A stretch of 64,000 nucleotides of DNA from Xestospongia bergquistia (taxonomy: Eukaryota > Porifera > Demospongiae > Haplosclerida > Petrosiidae): positions 25,778,249 to 25,842,248 of the forward strand of contig OZ014411.1 in the NCBI GenBank assembly GCA_963965975.1, given 5' to 3'. A model generated the notes under the pieces. That model had not been told where the DNA came from, made no database searches, and saw only the letters and a list, made by a program, of their open reading frames with translations. The position numbers were made by a program, and so were the translations under genes. Positions 1-10,363 of this stretch are shown here, one piece after another (the first letter of the stretch is position 1; each line of letters starts with the position of its first letter).

Positions 1-155
1 TCAATATAGACACTGAATTGAAGTAATCATAATCGAGATTAATTATATCATATCCTGGACTCTGAAACTGCCAAATCCTAGATAATAATTATTAAGACAA
101 TACTAATTTTAGTAAACAAACTAGTGGTTATATATGAGCAAACAACATGGCTTTG

Positions 156-495
156 CTAGATAGCGAGAGCCTGTAAGTACCCATACTCTTTGTAGCAATA
201 CTGATGCATATCATACGGTATTACTGTGACATACTTCAGTAAGGGAGGCAAGAGTTGGTGGATCACCTGGTACAAAACAAACAAAGTGTGGGTTTGCAGC
301 TGTACTTTTTAAATGAAATGTCTGACAAACTTGATCAAGACACTCTCTCAAAAACATACCTACATGATTGCATGTCTAAGTAAAGTAACATAAGAATTAT
401 GTCTTACCCTCTGGAGGAATGTTAGTGATTAATACTGTCATTACAACATAACCATCTTCATTGGCTTCAAGGTATTGATCACCACGAAGAATGCT
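156..495 (-). CDS. 3' exons of an unidentified gene (partial)
   Basis: Two short minus-strand exons can be read. The first, 495 down to 408, follows an AG acceptor and ends in a GTAAGA donor; it reads SILRGDQYLEANEDGYVVMT followed by VLITNIPPE. The second, 299 down to 235, follows TACAG, ends at GTATGT, and continues in phase with AANPHFVCFVPGDPPTLASL and then TE. A possible terminal exon of four residues plus a TAG stop lies at 170-156 behind TTACAG. I do not recognise the family. There is no transmembrane segment or classic motif in the visible part. The 5' part should lie above position 495; the only candidate I see is a hydrophobic exon near 1431-1512, which does not join directly in phase. 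The two main exons are fairly secure because the phases match; the 3' end is weak. Confidence 0.45.
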
Positions 496-1869
496 CTATA
501 TATTACAAAAAGGAGATGTAATTCAGATACTACTATTATTGACAAGTATGTATGCAATGATAATCACAGATATTTCAAGATCTTACAATGGGAAGACTTG
601 TAGACATTATTCTTGTTGATAAATGAACTCAGTCACTGAGAGGTAGTTACACTATATCAGAGTAATCAGACACCAAAAAACTTAGTCAGTCCCTGTCATT
701 TAAATAGCCTTTGTTATTAATGTAATCACCAAAACATAGCATGATATTTAGACTGATTCTTTATTAAATTAATGTTGTGGTCAAAGTAAGGATGTAACAA
801 TTAATGATTAATATGTAGTAATAGATAAAGAAGGGCGTCAATAAAATTAAAATTCTAATTTATTCTGAAGGAAACAATTTCATTTCTTTATCCAACAACA
901 ATCAGAAATTAATAATGTCTATATAACATTTGTTAATTTACTTAACTGATTAAATTATACATATGACTTTCTAGTACTGTTAGTGGCATATACTTGTTAT
1001 CTATACACGTACACAATAAGCACACAAATCATTGTGCTCCACAGTTTGCCAATATAGTTTAATTAATAAGATTTCAACTAGCAACCACTGTTGAGATTTT
1101 CATTCACTGAAAGAACATTTCAAAACATCAATATTACCAGTTGGTAGTGATAACGTATAATATTCAGAAAAGGAAGAAGACAATTCTGAAGATAAGTGAT
1201 TGTTGTAATTCTACTATAGACCGAGTTTACTAGTACAACATATATATTTAAAAGAACAATATCTCAACAACTGTAGACTGAACTAAACTGAATTTACACA
1301 ACAATATATATATAGCAGTTCCAGAATATTTACATAAACATTAAATCATAGGTTTATACAAGTTACCACAGTGATCTATATAGTTATATATATATATATA
1401 TATATATATACATAAATTATTCGTTCTTACCAAATCTTCTTGCTAATTAATCTAATTAGATGTGTAATGATTACAGTGATAACAAACAATAATAACAAAG
1501 TGATTAGGGTAATCTCTACTAAGAAATCATGTGTTAGGTCCAGTATATATAATAAGCAGACACTTACACATAATATATATGCATAAATAACAAACAATAT
1601 GAAGCAGTTATGAAATATGACTGTGAAGTAATAGTGAACAATAAATGATTCTCAAAAAAACATATAGCAAAAAAGAAATTTCATAATTATTATACTTCCT
1701 TTACTGGGAGACTTCATAGCGTGCTAGCTAGAAAAGTACAATATATCACGATACAATGAATTTAAAGGGAATAGTGTTTGCAATAGATCGGTTTTGAACC
1801 AAAAACTTTGAAAGCTCTAATCTATATCCTTTTGTTTTGTTTGCATTTGACAGTCAGTGTACTGTATAT
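496..1869. other. Region without a clear gene; TA microsatellite and one candidate hydrophobic exon
   Basis: This is AT-rich sequence. A (TA)n tract spans about 1385-1411. On the minus strand a stretch from about 1512 down to 1431 ends in a GTAAGA donor and encodes a strongly hydrophobic helix (TLITLLLLFVITVIITHLI) followed by RLISKK, as expected for a membrane-anchor exon. It cannot be spliced directly to the exon at 495 without creating a stop, so its gene assignment is open. I see nothing else supportable. Confidence 0.35.
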
Positions 1870-2016
1870 TGTCGTGTCTCAGTACTATTTATAGTAACTG
1901 ATTAACTTTTCAGAAACAACCATAACACAATAACTAATTAAACAACCAAAACATGATATAATCACAAAACATATACATCATAGAATAATGCATTAATTAC
2001 TAAATGAAATACCACA
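1870..2016 (-). repeat. 3' LTR of the gypsy-like element
   Basis: This 147-bp copy matches 4321-4478. Divergence between the two LTRs (substitutions plus small indels) indicates an old insertion. The LTRs are unusually short for the superfamily. Confidence 0.75.
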
Positions 2017-2030
2017 CTTCCCCATCCTTT
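2017..2030 (-). other. Polypurine tract next to the 3' LTR
   Basis: In element orientation the sequence AAAGGATGGGGAAG lies immediately upstream of the 3' LTR start (TGTGGT). This is the expected position and composition of the plus-strand primer of an LTR retrotransposon, and it supports the LTR boundary. Confidence 0.6.
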
Positions 2031-2061
2031 GCTCAAAATTACTACGTAACACACACAATAT

Positions 2062-2932
2062 TCAATAAGTATTAACAAATGGGAAATTACTTTCAGGAGG
2101 TCGACTTATTTGAGTGGAATCCTTTCTAGTCTGATAGAGACGAAGTGATTCATCTACATTATTTGGCCACCCACTGGATATATAATAAACCTTTGATAAA
2201 ATGGGATCTCTTCTAGTCCATTCTTTTATTTTGTCAGCACTCGTAGCCATAGTAGAGAGGTGGTGAATAAGATGTACAAGGTCTCCTGGTACACAATCTG
2301 ATGATGTTATGATGGATCTAGGTAGACAACTGAGTGTATCCACATTACTTAACATTTTTCCTTGCTTGTAGTGGATAGAATACTGATATGCACGTAAGAG
2401 CCCATCTTTGAATACGTGATGAAGCCATATGCAGAATCTTTTTTAGTTTCGTTAAAGAGATAAGAGAGGGGTTGATGATCTCACTCAATGTAAAAGAATC
2501 TGCCATACAAGTAATTGTGAAATTTCTTAGTACCGAACACTATTGCATGTCCCTCTTTCTCTAACTGAGAGTATTTCCTTTCTGCTGTCATTAGTGTTCG
2601 AGAGGCATATGCTATTGGCCTGTCAGTACCATCCTACATGGTATGAGATAATACAGTGCCAATGCCATAAGGCAAAGCATCTCATGTCGAAATAATTGGC
2701 TTAGAAGGATCATAATGTACTAATAAGGAATCAGATTGTAGTGCTTCTTTAGCAATTTGATATGCCTTGTCTTGGTAATTACTTCACGACCATTGACAGT
2801 TCTTACGTAAAAGGTCATAAAGGGAGCAAGCTTTGCAGTTGTTTGGCAAAAATCGACTATAATAGTTAATAATGCCCAAAAACGATTGTAATTCAGTAAC
2901 ATTTTGAGACTTAGGAGCTTCCTTGATTGCTT
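2062..2932 (-). pseudogene. RNase H and pre-integrase linker of the gypsy element, multiply broken
   Basis: Minus-strand frames below the reverse transcriptase show RNase H-like pieces interrupted by stops. They are followed by a 97-codon open stretch (2355-2062) resembling the linker between RNase H and integrase (ATSADKIKEWTRRDPILSKV). The integrase zinc-binding and catalytic core are absent. The linker runs almost directly into the polypurine tract. Confidence 0.6.
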
Positions 2933-3900
2933 TTATCTTTTCATTGGTTGGGTGTAAGCCACTGCATCAATTATGTGACCTAAATACTCAACAGGAAGTA
3001 TGCAGGAAGTAACACTTTGACTTGTTAAGTCATAAGTAAACCTGCTGATTCTAGTTTGCTCAATACCCTCTTCTAAATTATGCAAATACTCTTCAATGGA
3101 CTTACCCATTACCAAAATATCATCAATATATATTGACACACCCTTACATCCCTTTAAGAGATTTTCTATGCATCTCTGAAAAATGGCTGGAGCAGAAGAC
3201 ACTCCAAATGGCAACCTGTTATACTGAAACAATCCTTTTGATGTATTGATAGTTACAAACTCTTTTGAATCTTCAGCAAAAGGTAATTGTAAATAAGCTT
3301 GAGCTAAATCTAATTTTGAGAACTGTTTTCCTCCTGAAAGGGTGGCAAAAAGCTCCTCTACTCTTGGTAGGGGATAGGACTCTACTTGAGAGACTTGATT
3401 AATTGTAACTTTAAAGTCTCCACAAATTCTCACTGACCCATCCGGATTTACTACAGGCACTATGGATGCAGCCCACCTTGAAAACTGAACAAGAGAAATA
3501 ATGCCCAAACTCTGTAACCTGTCAAGTTCTGCTTCAACTTTCTCTTTAAACACAAATGGCACAGTTCTAGGCTTATGAAATTTTGGGTAGGTGTCATCTA
3601 CTAATAACTGAGCTTTGACACCTTGCAGACAACCCAGTTTCTCCTTAAAAACAACTGAATGCTTTTCTAAGAGTTCTTCCAGTGGGTGTTGGTTAGTTAG
3701 ACTGTGAATTTCCCAGAAATTTACTTTGATCTTGTTGAGCCAGTCTCTTCCCACAAGGTTAGGTCCAGTCCTTTTATTACAAGGACAGGCAGGACCTCCT
3801 CCTGACCCTCACACTTCACATGCATTCTAATTTCGCCCAGTACTGGTATTGACTGGTAAGGTCCTTCTCGGTCAACAACCTACGCTGGATACTCTGGTGA
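2933..3900 (-). pseudogene. Protease C-terminus and reverse transcriptase of the gypsy element
   Basis: An open frame from 3754 to 2933 contains the reverse transcriptase fingers and palm: WAASIVPVVNPDGSVRICGD, then KLDLAQAYLQLP, RLPFGVSSAPAIFQ and the catalytic YIDDILV box. It ends with the EYLGHIID block. Between about 3900 and 3755, in a neighbouring frame, lies the end of a retropepsin leading into GRDWL, so at least one frameshift separates the two. It has no expected activity in this state. Confidence 0.85.
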
Positions 3901-3923
3901 TTAACTCCACATACGAGTCGATC

Positions 3924-4302
3924 TCATAGCATATCTTCTAGTGAGTCTTTATAGTCACAATATTCAGCTATTTGACGCAGAGCTGCTACATACGTTGCAA
4001 TAGACTCTTCTGTTGCTCTTACACGAGAATTAAACTTGTATCTCTGAACAATAATAGACGGTTTGGGGTCATAATAGTCCATGACCATCTTCACTGTATG
4101 ACTTGGTTTCAAGTACCTGAGCATCAAGTAAACTTCTTATTAACTTGAAGGACTGATACCCACAAATGGAGAGGAGTATGGAGCATTTCTTGTCATCTCC
4201 TTCTACGTCATTTGCGACAAAGTAGAATCCCAGTCTCTCTACATAATGTGACCAACTTTCTTTGGACGAATCGAATGGAGCTAGAGTGCCGTGTTGAGCC
4301 AC
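3924..4302 (-). pseudogene. gag-like remnant of the gypsy element
   Basis: Two overlapping frames (4302-4069 and 4127-3924) together cover a gag-type capsid fragment. The first part begins close to the 5' LTR and carries the SWSHYVERLGFYF type of motif. The second carries the IVQRYKFNSR and ATYVAALRQIAEYC blocks typical of gypsy gag. A frame change near 4100 breaks it. The nucleocapsid zinc knuckle and the protease active-site region are missing: the sequence passes almost directly into the protease C-terminus near 3900, which indicates an internal deletion. Confidence 0.65.
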
Positions 4303-4320
4303 ATACCCTCGTCACCAATA

Positions 4321-4478
4321 TGTCGTGTCTTAGTATACGTACTTTTTGTAGCAATTGATTAACTTTACAAAAACAATAATAACACAATAACTAACTAAAC
4401 ACCCAAAACATGATAATAAGTACTCACAAAACATATACGTCATAGAATAATGAATTAATTACTAAATGAAATACCACA
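4321..4478 (-). repeat. 5' LTR of the gypsy-like element
   Basis: This 158-bp copy is collinear with 1870-2016. Shared blocks include TGTCGTGTCT at the plus-strand left edge and TACTAAATGAAATACCACA at the right edge. It is slightly longer than the 3' copy because of small indels. Just inside it, on the minus strand, TATTGGTGACGAGGG is in the primer-binding-site position. Confidence 0.75.
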
Positions 4479-4659
4479 TACATAAAATCTATTTTCATTG
4501 CTCTGTACAAGTAATACTTACAAACATTAATTGCTTTGGACATCCCCACCAAATTTTATATGTGCATTAAAAATATTACCAAATATCCTTTTATGATCAC
4601 TAATTACTATGGAACTACACAGTTTGCATACTTTGATTTAGAATTAACAAAGCTACCAT
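4479..4659. other. Spacer between LTR element and duplicated array
   Basis: AT-rich, single-copy-looking sequence with no gene. The homology shared by the three tandem units begins at its right edge, around TTGTGATAGCCCTTGCTA. Confidence 0.4.
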
Positions 4660-4936
4660 ATTGTGATAGCCCTTGCTAACTCACTGTAAAAATTGATTGG
4701 TTGATTTACCATTATCTGGTTATACAAGTTGCAAATAGGAAACTTATTTTGATACAAAACACTGTTTTGATTACAAATACATAACACAGCTTTAACAGTG
4801 ATATAATTTTAGTTAACCAAAATCAGTTTTTTGATTAGTGCATGCATGATGCACAGCTTTGTGTAATATGTACTTTGTTAGCAAAAGGAATGTAATTTAC
4901 ACAATTGTTCAATTAAGTGTTCTAAATAAATGTTGA

Positions 4937-6382
4937 TCATGTCATGCTAGATAAAATTAAATGTGGTATCTTGCATTGTTTGAGATGGTAGGTTTCAAGC
5001 TTTTGTGTTGTCTTTTCCAATAAAAACTTTTTGCGAATTTTTCGTTGAAACGTTCCCCCTCCTACTGTTATTAAATGTGCAGCTTTTGACATCACTTCTG
5101 CCTCAACTAGTGACACAAATCCTCCATCCTTGATACCATGGTACTTTATAGGATCATACTCATTAATCTTGTATTTGCTAATCTGTAGAAGCTTTCTCTC
5201 AATGAATTTCTTTAATTTTGTTTTTGTACCATCTGGGTCTCTGAAAGAAGATGTTCCCCAATGTCCAAGGTCCCAAAAATGTAGAACTGTTAAGTTTGAA
5301 TTGAGGGTTAATAGACTGTCTCTTTTGTTACGAATTTGAAGAAAACAATTTTTAATGGCTGTAAAATTATTTATTCTCAAGTATTCTATACGCATATGAA
5401 TGCATATAAAGGGTTTTGTCATAGTGACATCATTCAAGTATTGTTCAGCATGACTTAAAATCTGATCACTTACCACAAACCCAGTTGAGAACATACTCAT
5501 CATTGATGTTGATATTTTTGATATGTTAGTCAATCTAAGTCTTACAGCATGATTTTTTGCCAATCCTCTCCATGCTGTCATTATAACTGAAGTGTTCTTT
5601 TCAAGTTTCCACTCTGACATTAAATTAATTGTACTGTAGGGTTGCCATGAACGAATGCAATATACAGCAATGACATTAAACATATCTACCTCATATTTAA
5701 AAGCAAGATGATTGAGATCAGCTAGCACTGTATCACTTAATTTACTAATCTCCTTAACAAATCTGCAATCGACTATCGATTTGTTTTGTAAAAGTGGTAT
5801 TACTGTTTTTCCTCCTATTCCATCATAGCGATCAGGGTAGGAACGTGATTGATAAAATGGATGTAAAATAACAATTGAGCGATGAGAATACTTGATGAAG
5901 GATGTCAGGTTGGACAATGATGGTAAATGACTAGCTTGTAATTGTGATTGTAAAAATGTTTCATTATAAAGAGACAAAACACTTACATTGGAAGAACATA
6001 TTCTTCCATGAACATTAGGTTGTGTATCACAACTTGGTCGTTCATTGAGATAAGCATAGAAGCATTGACAGTACTTTCCAGCAATACCACAAACACGAGA
6101 GTCACACGTTAAAGGAGCAACAGTCTGCGCTCCAAGAAGTTTACCAACTTGTATTAGATCGATGAGATGAGCCTGAGCCACTGTCAACTGGTCATAGAAA
6201 AACAAAGTTGAAATATATCGACTGTAGTCTTGTTTTTTAACATCAAATGAATAACTTTCAGAGCCAGTTCTTAATAATATTAATCTAGGCTTCGATAATA
6301 ATGTTAAAGATATAACCGCAAAACAAACTATCATTCCAACAGCTAAAAAAGAAAATAAAAATCTGAGATTTACAACAGCCAT
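4937..6382 (-). CDS. O-fucosyltransferase-like type II membrane glycosyltransferase, copy 1
   Basis: This intronless gene encodes 481 residues. A short N-terminus (MAVVNLR) is followed by one transmembrane helix (about residues 8-29), giving a Golgi/ER type II topology. The lumenal part has several N-glycosylation sequons and a cysteine cluster near residues 93-125. Features that recall GDP-fucose O-fucosyltransferases are an N-terminal block VAQAHLIDLIQVGKLLGAQT and a CIHMRIE segment in the place of the family's HxRxE motif. A C-terminal VEAEVMSKAAHLITVGGGTF also matches the family's conserved end region. The assignment is by motif reading only and the acceptor is unknown. It differs from copies 2 and 3 by a one-residue deletion near the C-terminus (RKIRKKF). 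It is divergent to a plus-strand anchor exon at 7168. Confidence 0.6.
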   Translation of the reverse strand: MAVVNLRFLFSFLAVGMIVCFAVISLTLLSKPRLILLRTGSESYSFDVKKQDYSRYISTLFFYDQLTVAQAHLIDLIQVGKLLGAQTVAPLTCDSRVCGIAGKYCQCFYAYLNERPSCDTQPNVHGRICSSNVSVLSLYNETFLQSQLQASHLPSLSNLTSFIKYSHRSIVILHPFYQSRSYPDRYDGIGGKTVIPLLQNKSIVDCRFVKEISKLSDTVLADLNHLAFKYEVDMFNVIAVYCIRSWQPYSTINLMSEWKLEKNTSVIMTAWRGLAKNHAVRLRLTNISKISTSMMSMFSTGFVVSDQILSHAEQYLNDVTMTKPFICIHMRIEYLRINNFTAIKNCFLQIRNKRDSLLTLNSNLTVLHFWDLGHWGTSSFRDPDGTKTKLKKFIERKLLQISKYKINEYDPIKYHGIKDGGFVSLVEAEVMSKAAHLITVGGGTFQRKIRKKFLLEKTTQKLETYHLKQCKIPHLILSSMT

Positions 6383-7060
6383 TTTCAGATAGGGCGACGT
6401 TACCTACAGTCAGGGAGAACTACACTATACAACCGGGCGCACGAAAACGGGGCGAAAATTTTCTGCGTTAATTATATTCATGAGGGGCGTGATAAAATTA
6501 AACAATAGTTAAGCTAAGAAACAGTATAATGGTCAAAGTTCGCTTATAATAATTAGAATAAAGTGATTTTTCTGTTCTTGTTGCTGTTCTCTAGTACTTC
6601 AGACATCTGTATGCGAGACAACAATTCACTTTCCACTGCTAGTACTGCCAAATCTATCAACCTTTGTTCACCCATCGTTGATCGCAAGTAACTTTTTATC
6701 GAAAAGTGTCAGCTGTTTAGCCATGCTTCACCATGCGTTAATGAGATAACGAAATAATTATAAATATTAGTGCCACCCCCTGTTTTAAAAATGGTTGTTA
6801 TTAAGTTAATGGTTGTTGTTGTTTTTATAGTTTAGAGGCAAGTTAAGCCGGGCTGCGAAGTTCCACTTCCAAGTACCAACTTGCCAAGTTTCAATAACAA
6901 TTTGATGTTTAATTTAAAGAAATCACTAATAGTATTTTTTTAAAATTATTCACTACCTAAAAATAATTTTAAAAATAAATTCTGAGCTGGTTGGTCGGGC
7001 CCAGGCCCACCATGGCCCACCCATGGATACGTCAGTGCCTACACAATTCACGTAGCCGGC
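6383..7060. other. Long 5' spacer present in units 1 and 2 but not in unit 3
   Basis: This segment of about 680 bp separates the ATG of the fucosyltransferase-like gene from the GGAGGGGCTGGCTGGGTGTG block shared by all units. It has a near-identical partner at 10364-11056. Unit 3 joins the two flanks through a short unrelated stretch of about 40 bp. It has no convincing gene. It probably holds promoter sequence of the divergent pair, or is an insertion that unit 3 lacks. Confidence 0.5.
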
Positions 7061-7167
7061 TCAGGAGGAGGGGCTGGCTGGGTGTGCCATAACAATAATT
7101 ATTAATTATGTATGAACAATAATAATTTAGCACCAGCAGTGGGTTGGGCCATAGCTCCTAATACCCT

Positions 7168-7293
7168 ATGGTTGAGCCAAATCAGGTCATGACCCGTAGT
7201 CAGAGAAGAACCAGTGCTTTCTTAACAGTGTTTGTTGTGATATGTGTGCTAGTAACATTACTCTTACTAATATATTTAAGGGACTGGATGATG
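7168..7293 (+). other. Orphan or alternative first exon (signal-anchor), copy 1
   Basis: ATG at 7168 (MVEPNQV), with a second in-frame ATG at 7189, opens a peptide MTRSQRRTSAF followed by a transmembrane helix and YLRDWMM. It ends at a GTGAGC donor in phase 0. The structure equals exon 1 of the GT92 gene at 14483. No GT92 catalytic exons follow in this unit. It could splice over a long distance to 16706 or be a non-functional by-product of duplication. Confidence 0.6.
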
Positions 7294-7445
7294 GTGAGCA
7301 CTATGTATCAAAATTATAATTAATATATTAAAACTTAAACCAACTATAGTAGTGTCGGTATTGATTAGTAGTTTGTGTTGGCACTACTAGACAACCTTTC
7401 TTACTCAATAAGTATATTGTTCATGTTTGGAATGTTATATGTTAG

Positions 7446-7879
7446 CAGGGTTTCATTTAGAAAAATGGACAAGGGGGGGGGGAATAATACTTAGAGAAAA
7501 TTTAGGGGGGAGAAGGGACTGCATGCGACAGTGTGCCCTCTATGGGAGTCTGGAGGCATGTGTCCCAGGAAATTTTTGAATTTTAGACCCTCTGAGATCG
7601 CTTCTGGCACATTTTCAGACCATTTGTGGTTTTCAAATGAATGGAATAGAAAGAGTAAAAGAATAGCTGTTTAGGTTAAAAACTGTACATTCTTCTTGTT
7701 TTTAGCCTAAGGTTATCTTATGCTGTATATTCCTTGTGTTGAGTTTCAGTTCTGTATTCATTACATCCAATTACCCCTTGAAAAAAAATGGCTAACCTAA
7801 TGTCCAAGGGGGGGGGGGGGCAAGACTCTGGCAAGGGGGGGGGGGGCAAATGCGCCCTCCCGCCCTAAATGAAACCCTG
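7446..7879. mobile_element. Non-autonomous TIR DNA transposon (MITE-like), copy 1
   Basis: The 434-bp element has perfect 15-bp terminal inverted repeats (CAGGGTTTCATTTAG / CTAAATGAAACCCTG) flanked by a 5-bp direct repeat GTTAG. Unit 3 has the uninterrupted target (ATATGTTAGATTAATT at about 14731-14746), which proves insertion. The interior has long G runs and no coding capacity. CAGGG termini recall hAT elements, but the 5-bp duplication is short for most hAT, so superfamily assignment is tentative. Confidence 0.85.
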
Positions 7880-8631
7880 GTTAGATTAATTATAATCTCA
7901 CTGAACTAGCTCCTCCTTGGCTGAGTTGGCTCTATGTCAGCTGTAGACTTTAAAGGAATTGTACCATTGTATAAAGGACAAACATAGTAATGCCAGATCC
8001 TTCTTCAACAATTCTTGTATGAAAAATGATATTTTTTGGATATGATAACAATGGCATATGTTCTATTGTTACTATTTTTATTGTTATACATTGGCTGATA
8101 TAATTCCTTTGTACACTGATTAAATTATGTGTAACTTCATACTACTACAGTTGAAGTTATTATTGTCTTTTTCTATTGATCCCTACATACAAGTTGTAAC
8201 TATATAACAATGCACATGCTTACTAAATATAATAAAAATTCCATTTTTGGTGTATACTCTTTTTAGGATTTAGGAATGTTTAAGGGCCTGGTAAGGAATT
8301 GTGAGTTTGGCTAGAGAGTATTATATGGAAGTAATTGATCAAGCCTGTCAGATATTTTAACTTTCTTTATCAATTTCTTGAAGTTTCTTACTGTCTAGGA
8401 TACATAGGATTTTCTTTGTTTGTCAGGCATAATGAGCATTTAGCTTACATTTTTAATCTTCCTATATTGATTAGACTTTATTTATAATTCATTACTGATA
8501 TTGTATTAACAAGTACTTCACTAAGATGGAAATATTATGATTTTGAATTCTAGACCACATGACAAAAATGTGAAATGCCTAGCAAAATGAACACATCTTA
8601 AATGTAAAAATACATTAATGGCAAAATCATT
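7880..8631. other. Non-coding tail of unit 1
   Basis: Sequence conserved in all three units with no open frame of note. In the GT92-bearing unit the homologous stretch is intron 1 of that gene. It ends in GCAAAATCATTT, which abuts the start of unit 2. Confidence 0.5.
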
Positions 8632-8908
8632 TGTGATAGCCCTTGCTAGCTCACTGTAAGATTGGTTGATTTTACCAATATCTGGTTATACAAGTTGTAA
8701 ATAGCAAACTTATTTTGATGCAAAATACTGTTTTGATTACAAATACATAACACAGCTTTAACAGTGATATAATTTTAGTTAACCAAAATCAGTTTTTTGA
8801 TTACCATGCATGATTCATGCATCATTGGATTCATGTAGTATGTACTTTGTTGGTAAAAGGAATGTAATTTACACAATTGTTCAATTAAGTCCTCTAACTA
8901 AATGTTGA

Positions 8909-10363
8909 TCATGTCATGCTAGATAAAATTAAATGTGGTATCTTGCATTGTTTGAGATGGTAGGCTTCAAGCTTTTGTGTTGACTTTTCCAATAAAAACT
9001 TTCTTTTGAGAATTTTTCGTTGAAATGTTCCCCCTCCTATTGTTATTAAAAGTGCAGCTTTTGACATCACTTCTGCCTCAACTAGTGACACAAATCCTCC
9101 ATCCTTGATACCATGGTACTTTATAGGATCATACTCATTAATCTTGTATTTGCTAATCTGTAGAAGTTTTCTCTCAATGAATTTCTTTAATTTTGTTTTT
9201 GTACCATCTGTGTCTCTGAAAGAAGATGTTCCCCAATGTCCAAGGTCCCAAAAATGTAGAACTGTTAAGTTTGAATTGAAGGTTAAAAGACTGTCTCTTT
9301 TGTTACGAATTTGAAGAAAACAATTTTTAATGGCTGTAAAACTATTTATTCTCAAGTATTCTATACGCATATGAATGCATGTAAAGGGTTTTGTCATAGT
9401 GACATCATTCAAGTATTGCTCAGCATGAATTAAAACCTGATCACTTACCACAAACCCAGTTGAGAACATACTCATCATTGATGTTGATATTTTCGATATA
9501 TTAGTCAATCTAAGACTTACAGCATGATTTTTTGCCAATCCTCTCCATGCTGTCATTATAACTGAAGTGTTCTTTTCAAGTTTCCACTCTGACATTAAAT
9601 TAATTGTACTGTAGGTGTAGGGTTGCCATGAACGAATGCAATATACAGCAATGACATCAAACATATCTACCTCATATTTAAAAGCAAGATGATTGAGATC
9701 AGCTAGCACTGTATCACTTAATTTACTAATCTCCTTAACAAATCTGCAATCGACTATTGATTTGTTTTGTAAAAGTGGTATTACTATTTTTCCTCCTATT
9801 CCATCATAGCGATCAGGGTAGGAACGTGATTGATAAAATGGATGCAAAATAACAATTGAGCGATGAGAATACTTGATGAAGGATGTCAGGTTGGACAATG
9901 ACGGTAAATGACTAGCTTGTAATTGTGATTGTAAAAATGTTTCACTATAAAGAGACAAAACACTTACATTGGAAGAACATATTCTTCCATGAACATTAGG
10001 TTGTGTATCACAACTTGGTTGTTCATTACGAAAAGGATAGAAGCATTGACAGTACTTTCCAGCAATACCACAAACACGAGAGTCACACGTTAAAGGAGCA
10101 ACAGTCTGTGCTCCAAGAAGTTTACCAACTTGTATTAGATCGATGAGATGAGCCTGAGCCACTGTCAACTGGTCATAGAAAAACAAAGTTGAAATATATC
10201 GAATGTAGTCTTGTTTTTTAACATCAAATGAACAACTTTCAGAGCCAGTTCTGAATAATATTAATGTAGGCTTCCATAATAATGTTAAAGATATAACCGC
10301 AAAACAAACTATCATTCCTACAGCTAAAAAAGAAAATAATAATCTGAGATTTACAACAGCCAT
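8909..10363 (-). CDS. O-fucosyltransferase-like type II membrane glycosyltransferase, copy 2
   Basis: Intronless, 484 residues, same architecture as copy 1: a short cytoplasmic tail, an anchor helix at about residues 8-29, a lumenal cysteine-rich block, the HMRIE segment and the GGGTFQ C-terminal motif. Relative to copies 1 and 3 it has a two-residue insertion (QPYTYSTIN against QPYSTIN). This comes from a 6-bp tandem duplication (GTAGGTGTAGGG at about 9613). The intact frame and mostly conservative differences suggest that all three copies are under coding constraint or are recent. Function is inferred from the fold-family motifs only. Confidence 0.6.
   Translation of the reverse strand: MAVVNLRLLFSFLAVGMIVCFAVISLTLLWKPTLILFRTGSESCSFDVKKQDYIRYISTLFFYDQLTVAQAHLIDLIQVGKLLGAQTVAPLTCDSRVCGIAGKYCQCFYPFRNEQPSCDTQPNVHGRICSSNVSVLSLYSETFLQSQLQASHLPSLSNLTSFIKYSHRSIVILHPFYQSRSYPDRYDGIGGKIVIPLLQNKSIVDCRFVKEISKLSDTVLADLNHLAFKYEVDMFDVIAVYCIRSWQPYTYSTINLMSEWKLEKNTSVIMTAWRGLAKNHAVSLRLTNISKISTSMMSMFSTGFVVSDQVLIHAEQYLNDVTMTKPFTCIHMRIEYLRINSFTAIKNCFLQIRNKRDSLLTFNSNLTVLHFWDLGHWGTSSFRDTDGTKTKLKKFIERKLLQISKYKINEYDPIKYHGIKDGGFVSLVEAEVMSKAALLITIGGGTFQRKILKRKFLLEKSTQKLEAYHLKQCKIPHLILSSMT

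Larger units (their letters stand above)
1870..4478 (-). mobile_element. Decayed Ty3/gypsy LTR retrotransposon, internally deleted
   Basis: A minus-strand element of about 2.6 kb lies between two related direct repeats that start TGT and end ACA in element orientation. A polypurine tract directly abuts the inner edge of the 3' LTR. In 5' to 3' order the remnants are gag-like fragments, the end of an aspartic protease, reverse transcriptase with a YIDD box, RNase H, and the linker that normally precedes integrase. Integrase is absent and the gag-protease part is shortened, so the copy is non-autonomous. The flanking pentanucleotides (TATAT on the left, TACAT on the right) differ at one base, which is compatible with an old target-site duplication. 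Several frameshifts and stops break the reading frame. Confidence 0.85.
4660..8631. repeat. Tandem segmental duplication, unit 1
   Basis: First of three units. It begins at TGTGATAGCCCTTGCTAACT and includes the O-fucosyltransferase-like gene, the plus-strand anchor exon and the TIR element. The same landmark recurs at 8632 and about 12609, giving periods of about 3970 and 3977 bp. Identity to unit 2 is very high over its whole length. Confidence 0.9.

Noticed and set aside
5130..5339. Plus-strand 69-codon frame repeated at 9105 and 13076 (MIPWYFIGSYS...).
   Set aside because: Exact antisense shadow of the conserved C-terminal part of the three fucosyltransferase-like genes; no independent start or splice context.
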